Origin: Lentisphaeria bacterium | GTDB taxonomy: Bacteria; Verrucomicrobiota; Lentisphaeria; Oligosphaerales; JAFGRS01 | DNA length: 9,849 bases | Direction: 5' to 3' | Assembly: GCA_016935045.1 (NCBI GenBank) | Contig: JAFGRS010000079.1 | Location: forward strand, 1 to 9,849 | Part shown: positions 5,456-9,849 of the stretch, piece after piece | How the letters are laid out: each line of letters begins with the position of its first letter | How positions within the stretch are numbered: the stretch's first letter is position 1 | Program-made: the position numbers and the translations under genes | Notes under the pieces: generated by a model | What the model saw: only the letters and a program-made list of their open reading frames with translations | Database searches by the model: none | What the model was told of the DNA's origin: nothing

Positions 5456-5947
5456 ATGCGATGTCCGCGGTGCGGATGCCTGGATGACAAGGTGATGGAG
5501 ACCCGTGTTCCCAAGGACGGCGAGGTCATTCGCCGGCGCCGGGAATGTCTCGCCTGTCAGTTCCGCTTCACCACCCGTGAATCGGTGGTTCCCGCCGAGT
5601 TCATCGTGGTCAAACGGGACGGGACCCGGGAGGATTTCAACCCCGAGAAACTCCGGGCCGGAATCCGCCGCGCCTGTTGGAAACGCTCCGTCAGCGAGGA
5701 ACAGCTCGATGCCATGGTCGCGACGGTCCTGCGCGATATGCTGAACCATGACAGCCGCGAAGTCTCCAGCCGCGACATCGGCGAACGGGCCATGGAGGAA
5801 CTGCAGAAGGTCGACGAAGTTGCCTACGTACGCTTCGCCTCTGTATACCGCAGCTTCTGCACCGTCGATGAATTCGTCAGCGAGGTCAAGAACCTCAGTG
5901 AACAACAGGCCGCGGCAGAGCCGGCTGCCCGACCGACCGCGCCCTGA
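5456..5947 (+). CDS. nrdR: Transcriptional repressor NrdR
   Basis: A 163-aa NrdR, the global repressor of ribonucleotide reductase genes, which senses ATP/dATP through an ATP-cone. Seen: an N-terminal zinc ribbon MRCPRC (C3, C6) and CLAC (C31, C34), with the basic RRRRE just before the second pair and FRFTTRE after it; then the ATP-cone with VVKRDGTREDFNPEKL and the closing VAYVRFASVYRSF at about 125-137. The tail (about 145-163) is Ala/Pro-rich and dispensable-looking. The ATG at 5456 is preferred over the in-frame ATG at 5441 because GGAGG at 5443-5447 lies 8 nt before it and family members begin MRCP. No nrd reductase gene or NrdR-box pair was recognised in the window. The gene after it encodes a protein with a similar, degenerate ATP-cone. 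Confidence 0.96.
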   Translation: MRCPRCGCLDDKVMETRVPKDGEVIRRRRECLACQFRFTTRESVVPAEFIVVKRDGTREDFNPEKLRAGIRRACWKRSVSEEQLDAMVATVLRDMLNHDSREVSSRDIGERAMEELQKVDEVAYVRFASVYRSFCTVDEFVSEVKNLSEQQAAAEPAARPTAP

Positions 5948-5970
5948 GCAGACGCCGGGGATGAACCCCA

Positions 5971-5990
5971 TCCCGCCCTGAGGGACGGGA
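5971..5990. terminator. Hairpin after nrdR, weak terminator candidate
   Basis: TCCCGCCC-TGA-GGG-A-CGGGA forms an 8-bp stem with one bulged A and a TGA loop, 23 bp after the nrdR stop. The following bases are AAAGAACG, not a T-run, so on the plus strand it is not a standard intrinsic terminator. It could instead be an RNA-processing or stability element between nrdR and the next gene, or a REP-like hairpin. Confidence 0.3.
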
Positions 5991-6084
5991 AAGAACGTCG
6001 TCAACAACCCTGGACCGCCGCGCGCCCCGGAAACAGAGTGGTTGGGACCAGCCCGGGACCGCGGCGACGGTTGCCTGCCGCACC

Positions 6085-7089
6085 ATGATCAAACTCTCCT
6101 CCAGAAACGCGATGGTCCTGGGCCCCGACGGCAAGGCCCGAACGATGGACCTGGATGCGCTGCGGGAGGATCTCCGCCGCAGCTTCCAGCGTTGCGGCAT
6201 CCGGGAACCCTGGACCGCCGACCAGGTCGCCATGGTCGTCGAGGAACACGTGACGGAACGCGACAGGCACCCAACTCCCATCCTCTGCGAAGCCGACGTG
6301 CACGCCATCGTCATCTCCCTGCTCTGTGCCAACGGCTTCGCGGACGTGGGACAGGAATACCAACACCTGCACCGGGCGCAGACCCGCTGCGGACGGGCCG
6401 ACGCCACCCTCACGGTCTGCGATGCCTCCCGCGTCCGACACATCCTGGCGACCTCGCTGCCCCTCGACGCCGAGGCCCTCGAACGGCTCGCCCAGGCCAC
6501 CTCCGCGGCCCTCGCAGGGCTCGGACTGGAACGGGCAACCACCGAGCTCATCCGCCAGGTCGCCATTCACCTCGTCCACCGGGACGCCCACGCCGTGTCC
6601 CCCCCGGAACCTGCCGACCACGACGGCGTCTGGCTCCTCCCGCCCGGACAGTGGCCCGTAGACCTCGTTTCCTCCGAAACCGCCGGACTCGTCGCCCGCA
6701 AACACCTCGAACCGTTGCCCGTCTCCCGCGTCCTGCCGCGGGCCCGGGCCGTCCTCGACCTGGCCCGGGTGGCAGCCGCCCGGGCCCCGGAAGGGCTGAC
6801 GGAGCTGGCGTTCCTGCCGGCCCTTCACCGCTGCGCCCGGGCTGCCGCCGAGCTGCTGGAAGCGACCACCCGTCTGGTCGCCGCCCGGACGCCCGGGCGC
6901 CGCCCCCTGCCGCCCCGGCTCCTGACCCGGGGATTCGAAACGGCCCTCGCGAGCCATTTCGTCCCCATGTGCCCCCGCAGTGCCGCCCTCCTGCGCTCGG
7001 AGGTGCAGCAAGTCCTGGCGGATGGTCTGCTGGCGACGTGCGGACCAGAGGCCATTCTCACCTTCTCCCAGGGGAGACCTCCCCGATGA
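6085..7089 (+). CDS. Uncharacterised protein with a degenerate ATP-cone-like N-terminus
   Basis: No named family recognised; 334 aa, no signal peptide or membrane segment. Residues 8-97 line up by eye with the ATP-cone of the neighbouring NrdR: MVLGPDGKARTMDLDALREDLRRSF against VVKRDGTREDFNPEKLRAGIRRAC, a central helix pair, then FADVGQEYQHLHR against VAYVRFASVYRSF. The conserved Lys-Arg of the nucleotide-binding strand (VVKRDG) is replaced by Gly-Pro (LGPDG), so nucleotide binding may be altered or lost. Residues 105-330 are mostly helical and Ala/Leu/Arg-rich, with no motif I know; eight scattered cysteines form no CxxC pair. The ATG at 6085 has no clear Shine-Dalgarno, and the ATG at 6112 is an alternative. 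The stop overlaps the next start (ATGA), so it is probably co-translated with the Nif3 gene. A regulatory or reductase-linked role is inference from domain and neighbour only. Confidence 0.8.
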   Translation: MIKLSSRNAMVLGPDGKARTMDLDALREDLRRSFQRCGIREPWTADQVAMVVEEHVTERDRHPTPILCEADVHAIVISLLCANGFADVGQEYQHLHRAQTRCGRADATLTVCDASRVRHILATSLPLDAEALERLAQATSAALAGLGLERATTELIRQVAIHLVHRDAHAVSPPEPADHDGVWLLPPGQWPVDLVSSETAGLVARKHLEPLPVSRVLPRARAVLDLARVAAARAPEGLTELAFLPALHRCARAAAELLEATTRLVAARTPGRRPLPPRLLTRGFETALASHFVPMCPRSAALLRSEVQQVLADGLLATCGPEAILTFSQGRPPR

Positions 7090-7091
7090 TG
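7071..7091 (+). promoter_or_regulatory. Coupled start of the Nif3 gene: Shine-Dalgarno inside a hairpin
   Basis: The Shine-Dalgarno GGGGAG (7071-7076) lies 9 nt before the ATG at 7086. It is buried in the small hairpin GGGGA-GACC-TCCCC (7071-7084). The upstream stop TGA (7087-7089) overlaps the ATG. Ribosomes finishing the upstream gene would open the hairpin, which would give translational coupling. The coupling is inferred from sequence alone. Confidence 0.5.
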
Positions 7092-7850
7092 TCCCTCACC
7101 GAACTCGTCCGCACCCTCGACGAACGCCTCCCCGCTCCGGCCGGCCTGCACGACCCGTCCAACAACGGACTCCAGGTCGAAGGCACCCCCCAGGTCGAAC
7201 GCGTTGCCTTCGGCGTCGACGCGTCCATCGCCCTCTTCCGGGAAGCCGCCGCCTGGGGCGCCCACGTCATCATGGTCCACCACGGCCTGAGTTGGGGAAC
7301 CGGCTTCACACGCATCCTCGGTCCCGACGCCCAGCGCCTGAAGATTCTCCTGGAGAACAACATCAGCCTCTACGCCTCGCACATCCCCCTGGACTGCAAC
7401 CCGCGCCTCGGCAACAACGCCGTCATCCTCCGCCGGCTCGGCCTCAAACCGGATGTGCCCTTCGGCGCCTACGCCGGCGTCCCCATCGGTTTCCAGGCCC
7501 CACTGCCCCGACCGATGACCCTGAAGCACCTGGCCCAGATCGTGAACAAAGCCCTGGAAACCTCCTGCCGCGTCCTTACGGCCAGGGAAAACCCCACCCT
7601 CCGAACCGTCGCAGTCGTGTCCGGGGGCGGCGCCGACATGGTCAGCCAATGCAGGGATGCAGGCATCGACTGTCTGATTACGGGGGAAATCGCCCACCAG
7701 AACGTCCACCCCGCCTGGGAAGCCGGCATCCCCATCCTCGCCGCGGGACACTACACCACCGAAACCTGGGGCCTCAAAACCGTGCTCCAGGAACTCGAAC
7801 AGACTCTCCCCCTGGCCTGCCGGTTTATCGACCTCCCCACAGGATACTGA
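7086..7850 (+). CDS. Nif3-like dinuclear metal-centre protein (DUF34/YbgI family)
   Basis: A 254-aa member of the Nif3/DUF34 family (E. coli YbgI is 247 aa), toroidal hexamers with a di-metal site and no settled physiological function; the annotation 'GTP cyclohydrolase 1 type 2' is common but weakly founded. Seen: the DPSNNGLQVEG opening at 23-33; metal ligands in MVHHGLSW (H65, H66), ASHIPLDC (H99, D103) and GHYTTETWG (H222, E226); and the GEIAHQNV block at 200-207. It is the short form, lacking the inserted PII-like domain of longer homologues. The ATG at 7086 (overlapping the preceding TGA) is chosen for its Shine-Dalgarno at 7071-7076; the ATG at 7089 is also possible. It looks co-translated with the ATP-cone-like protein. 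A hairpin follows at 7876-7895. Confidence 0.93.
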   Translation: MMSLTELVRTLDERLPAPAGLHDPSNNGLQVEGTPQVERVAFGVDASIALFREAAAWGAHVIMVHHGLSWGTGFTRILGPDAQRLKILLENNISLYASHIPLDCNPRLGNNAVILRRLGLKPDVPFGAYAGVPIGFQAPLPRPMTLKHLAQIVNKALETSCRVLTARENPTLRTVAVVSGGGADMVSQCRDAGIDCLITGEIAHQNVHPAWEAGIPILAAGHYTTETWGLKTVLQELEQTLPLACRFIDLPTGY

Positions 7851-7875
7851 GACCCGGGGGATCGGGCGCCTGGAA

Positions 7876-7895
7876 GGCCGGGTTGTGTCCCGGCC
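7876..7895 (+). terminator. Hairpin downstream of the Nif3 gene
   Basis: GGCCGGG (7876-7882) and CCCGGCC (7889-7895) form a perfect 7-bp stem with a TTGTGT loop, 25 bp after the stop codon. No T-run follows, so it is a weak intrinsic-terminator candidate. Its position at the end of the Nif3 gene and before an independent lexA promoter supports a transcript-end role. Confidence 0.4.
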
Positions 7896-7923
7896 GCAAC
7901 GCCCCGGGGGGAATCGCCGGTCG

Positions 7924-7948
7924 ACCTTCGACCAGGCTCAGGTTCTGC
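7924..7948. repeat. Possible dispersed extragenic repeat fragment
   Basis: ACCTTCGACCAGGCTCAGG (7924-7942) and the next few bases resemble, from memory, a short extragenic repeat common in environmental bacterial genomes, with a CTTCGACAAGCTCAGG-like core. Only one copy is here and the core differs by an inserted or substituted base, so this rests on recall rather than on repetition inside the window. Confidence 0.25.
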
Positions 7949-7968
7949 GAGAGACCGCCATACCCCCG

Positions 7969-8030
7969 AAAAAAAAGTCTTCAAAAAAAAACTAGCTTTT
8001 CTTGACGGATCGGCACACATATGTTATCCT
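7969..8030 (+). promoter_or_regulatory. Strong sigma-70-type promoter of lexA with A-tract UP element
   Basis: TTGACG (8002-8007) and TATCCT (8025-8030) are separated by exactly 17 bp, a near-consensus housekeeping promoter with start expected near 8036-8038. Directly upstream are runs of eight A (7969-7976) and nine A (7983-7991), then CTAGCTTTT, matching an alpha-subunit UP element by position. This is the most AT-rich stretch of the window. A perfect palindrome ACATATGT (8017-8024) fills the end of the spacer and abuts the -10, where an autorepressor could bind. I see neither GAAC-N4-GTTC nor CTG-N10-CAG operators here. Confidence 0.8.
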
Positions 8031-8053
8031 TAGTGCAGGCTCGGATCACGGGA

Positions 8054-8073
8054 AGCCCGACCGGCAACGGGCT
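8054..8073 (+). other. Hairpin in the lexA 5' untranslated leader
   Basis: AGCCCG (8054-8059) and CGGGCT (8068-8073) make a perfect 6-bp stem with an 8-nt loop, in the roughly 75-nt leader between the predicted lexA transcription start and its Shine-Dalgarno (AGGAG, 8101-8105). A longer leader than translation needs leaves room for post-transcriptional control, but nothing further is visible. Confidence 0.35.
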
Positions 8074-8112
8074 CACCCCGGAAGTGTGCGCGTCACAACC
8101 AGGAGAACTGCC

Positions 8113-8736
8113 ATGAAAGGCCTCACCCGCAAGCAGCAGGAAATGCTCGACTTCATCGATCTGTTCATGCGCCGGGAGGGCATGGCGCCAACCGTCTACG
8201 AGATCGCCGACCACTTCGGCATCAAGCCGGCCACTGCCTTCGCCCACGTGCGTGCCCTGCAGCGCAAGGGCTACGTCACCCGCTCCTCCAAGGCCCGCAG
8301 CCTCAGCCTGGTCCGCACCGACAGCCCCCGGCACCTTTCCCTCACCCTGAGTGTGCCCGTCCTCGGACGCATCAGTGCCGGCGCCCCTCTCCTGGCCGAG
8401 GAACACGTCGAGGAGACGATCCAGTTCGATCCGACGCTCCTGCCTCACGGCACCGGCGGGCATCCCATCTTCGGCCTGCGCGTCTCCGGTGAGAGCATGC
8501 GCGACGCAGGCATCCTGGACGGGGACATCGTCGTGGCCCGGCAGACGTCGTCCGCTTCCATCGGCCAGGTTGTCGTTGCCCTGGTCGACAACGAAACCAC
8601 CGTGAAGCACCTCTATATTCACAACGGCCAGATCGAGCTGCGCCCCGCCAACAAGACCTACCGCAGCCAGTTCTACGCCCCGGACCATGTCTTCATCCAG
8701 GGCGTCGTCATCGCCCTGCAGCGCACCTACAAGTAA
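8113..8736 (+). CDS. lexA: LexA SOS repressor / self-cleaving S24 peptidase
   Basis: A 207-aa LexA, usual length. The N-terminal winged helix (TRKQQEMLDFI to GYVTR, about 5-57) binds DNA; the C-terminal S24 domain self-cleaves under RecA* stimulation. Seen: the cleavage site A89-G90 in GRISAGAPLLAEE, catalytic S128 in VSGESMRDAGI and catalytic K165 in TTVKHLY. The Ser-to-Lys spacing of 37 equals that of E. coli (S119, K156). The recognition helix (about KPATAFAHVRALQRKG, 38-53) differs from the E. coli SPNAAEEHL type, so a different operator is expected. The ATG at 8113 has AGGAG 7 nt upstream. It has its own strong promoter, and the palindrome within that promoter could allow autorepression. 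It precedes a small exported protein and ruvA. Confidence 0.97.
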   Translation: MKGLTRKQQEMLDFIDLFMRREGMAPTVYEIADHFGIKPATAFAHVRALQRKGYVTRSSKARSLSLVRTDSPRHLSLTLSVPVLGRISAGAPLLAEEHVEETIQFDPTLLPHGTGGHPIFGLRVSGESMRDAGILDGDIVVARQTSSASIGQVVVALVDNETTVKHLYIHNGQIELRPANKTYRSQFYAPDHVFIQGVVIALQRTYK

Positions 8737-8751
8737 CCTCCCCCCGCCCCA

Positions 8752-8788
8752 CGGGAGCCGGGTGCATCCCATCTTCCCGGCGTACCCG
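8752..8788 (+). terminator. Hairpin downstream of lexA, candidate terminator
   Basis: GCCGGG (8757-8762) pairs with CCCGGC (8776-8781). An outer CGGG/CCCG pair (8752-8755/8785-8788) extends the stem across a small internal loop to 10 bp in total. It begins 16 bp after the lexA stop. No T-run follows. It would separate lexA from the next gene if it acts, but read-through cannot be excluded. Confidence 0.35.
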
Positions 8789-8919
8789 CGGTGCGATGCG
8801 GGAATAGGGTCCGCTTGGCTGCGGGGTGTTCTCCTGCGGCCCGGGGCGGTCCGGGTAGATCGGCCTCCGTTGGGTGGCCGGGGGGATGGTAGTTTGCCAA
8901 TGTTGGAGTGACCGTATCG

Positions 8920-9267
8920 ATGCACCGTCCTGTGACGTTCCTGTGCTTCGTTCTCCTGCTGGCCGCGTCGGGTCCCGGCTCACCCGCGGCGGATCCCGGC
9001 AACGTGCTGGAATCCCTCGCCATCCGTCGCCGCGAACTGGGCCTCCAACTGGTCGCAGAGAAGGCCCGGATCCTCCGGGAAGACCCCCAGGCAGCCGAGC
9101 TGCGCGAACGCATCGAGAGGCTCTACCTCCAACTCGACGAACTCGTTGCCTCGAACCCCGCCGTCCGCCGCCTCGAAGCGGAACTGCTGGAACTGGACCG
9201 TGCCACCCGGGCCGCCCGGGCCGGCGCCGGCCCCGCGCCGGCCGAGAAGGAGCCCCGCCAACCGTGA
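8920..9267 (+). CDS. Small exported coiled-coil protein, overlapping ruvA
   Basis: No family recognised. The 115-aa product has a signal peptide (MHRPVTFLCFVLLLAASG, probable cleavage after SPAA at about residue 24), then one long, highly charged heptad-like helix (about 28-102, rich in Leu, Glu and Arg) and a short Ala/Pro tail. The ATG at 8920 is chosen with GGAG at 8905-8908, an 11-nt spacing that is longer than ideal; the in-frame GTG at 8908 is an alternative but would overlap that site. The stop TGA overlaps the ruvA GTG (GTGA, 9264-9267), so translation is probably coupled. Why an exported helix should be encoded between lexA and ruvA is unexplained. In composition it resembles the exported coiled-coil protein at 2241-2948, but I see no detailed similarity. 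Confidence 0.75.
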   Translation: MHRPVTFLCFVLLLAASGPGSPAADPGNVLESLAIRRRELGLQLVAEKARILREDPQAAELRERIERLYLQLDELVASNPAVRRLEAELLELDRATRAARAGAGPAPAEKEPRQP

Positions 9268-9849
9268 TCAGCCGCCTCACCGGGACTCTGGTCCACCTCG
9301 ACCCCACCGAGATTGTCCTCGATGTTCACGGCGTCGGGTATGCCGTCACCATCCCCCTCAGCAGCTTCGACCGCATGCCCCCGCAGGGGGCCACCGTCAC
9401 CCTCTACACGCACCTCGCCGTGCGGGAAGACGCCTTCGTCCTCTATGGCTTCGTCACGCAGGAGGAGCGCGCCCTGTTCCGCATGCTCATGGGGGTTGTG
9501 ACCGGCATCGGTCCCAGGATCGCGCTCAATGTGCTCAGTGCCATGCCCGTACGGACCTTTTGCGAGGCCGTCGCCGCCGCGGACCTCAAGGCCCTCAGCC
9601 GCATCAACGGCATCGGCAAACGTTCCGCCGAGCGCATGGTGGTCGAGCTGCGCGACCGCATCGCCGAGATCGCGCCCGAGGCCGCCTTCGCGAAGCCCGG
9701 CGCCGCGGAGTCCTGGTCCCGCGAAGCGCAGGATGCCGTCGCCGCACTGGAAACCCTCGGCTTCCGCAGCGACGCAGCCCGGCAAACGGTCAAACGGCTC
9801 TGCGCGGAAGCAGGCGCCGCGCCCCCGTCCACCGAAAGCCTCATCCGGA
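9264..9849 (+). CDS. ruvA: Holliday junction branch migration protein RuvA (cut by window edge)
   Basis: 195 codons are visible of about 200 expected, so only the end is missing. RuvA binds four-way junctions as a tetramer and loads the RuvB motor. Seen: the domain I OB-fold start MISRLTGTLVHLDPTEIVLDVHGVGYAV and HLAVREDAFVLYGF; the two helix-hairpin-helix motifs of domain II, VTGIGPRIALNVLS (about 77-90) and INGIGKRSAERMVVELRD (about 112-129); an Ala/Pro linker; and the RuvB-contacting domain III SREAQDAVAALETLGFRSDAARQTVKRL (about 153-180). The start is GTG at 9264 within the GTGA overlap with the preceding gene, matching the family start MISRL. ruvB may follow beyond the edge. ruvC, often directly upstream in other genomes, is replaced here by the exported coiled-coil gene. 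Confidence 0.95.
   Translation, partial: MISRLTGTLVHLDPTEIVLDVHGVGYAVTIPLSSFDRMPPQGATVTLYTHLAVREDAFVLYGFVTQEERALFRMLMGVVTGIGPRIALNVLSAMPVRTFCEAVAAADLKALSRINGIGKRSAERMVVELRDRIAEIAPEAAFAKPGAAESWSREAQDAVAALETLGFRSDAARQTVKRLCAEAGAAPPSTESLIR

Noticed and set aside
4325..6007. 560-codon minus-strand open frame
   Set aside because: It runs antisense to the phosphoesterase and nrdR genes, both secure by motif. Long antisense frames are expected in GC-rich coding DNA.
6042..7085. Upstream extension of the Nif3 frame
   Set aside because: It is an out-of-frame shadow of the ATP-cone-like gene with Arg/Pro-rich translation. The family start MMSLTELVRTLDERLP lies at 7086.
7941..7957. GGTTCTGCGAGAGACC as a LexA box
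   Set aside because: The second arm does not match GAAC, the pairing is imperfect, and it lies about 50 bp upstream of the -35.
7969..7991. A-tracts read on the minus strand as the T-run of an intrinsic terminator
   Set aside because: No stable GC hairpin stands immediately before them on that strand and no minus-strand gene ends here. A UP element fits better.
1..9849. CRISPR arrays, tRNA or rRNA genes, insertion-sequence transposases, phage genes
   Set aside because: No regularly spaced repeats beyond the two-unit repeat, no tRNA-like cloverleaf, and no transposase, integrase or phage protein was recognised.

Overview
The window is high-GC bacterial chromosome. It carries a sulfatase, an ECF sigma/anti-sigma pair, small secreted coiled-coil proteins and a set of housekeeping regulators (YmdB-type phosphodiesterase, NrdR, Nif3, LexA, RuvA). 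A formylglycine-type sulfatase beside secreted proline/glycine-rich and charged coiled-coil proteins suggests the PVC superphylum (Kiritimatiellota, Verrucomicrobiota, Lentisphaerota or Planctomycetota), but no 16S or other lineage marker is present, so this placement is inference.

Layout. Bases 1-700 hold no convincing gene. They contain a two-unit tandem repeat, strong inverted repeats, four clustered copies of one 7-mer and, at the left edge, a weak resemblance to the 3' end of a group II intron. A sulfatase (701-2191, +) follows and ends 49 bp from a convergent three-gene minus-strand operon: ECF sigma factor (3651-4199), zinc anti-sigma membrane protein (3057-3620) and exported coiled-coil protein (2241-2948). 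A 353-bp spacer (4200-4552) with a small AT-rich dyad island separates the sigma gene from plus-strand genes that continue to the right edge.

Plus-strand block. A YmdB/TIGR00282-type metallophosphoesterase (4553-5335) is followed by nrdR (5456-5947), whose leader has a G-quadruplex motif next to its Shine-Dalgarno. Next is an unrecognised 334-aa protein (6085-7089) whose N-terminus looks like a degenerate ATP-cone, the same domain that NrdR uses to sense nucleotides. It overlaps a Nif3/DUF34 gene (7086-7850) by 4 nt. After a gap with a hairpin and A-tracts comes a textbook promoter and lexA (8113-8736), then a small exported coiled-coil protein (8920-9267) overlapping ruvA (9264 to the edge) by 4 nt.

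How the genes may work together. The minus-strand operon looks like a self-contained envelope-stress module: sigma factor, membrane zinc anti-sigma and periplasmic effector or sensor. lexA and ruvA put SOS control and Holliday-junction processing side by side. The observation most worth following is the ATP-cone-like protein after nrdR. The structured leader upstream of the sulfatase is second.
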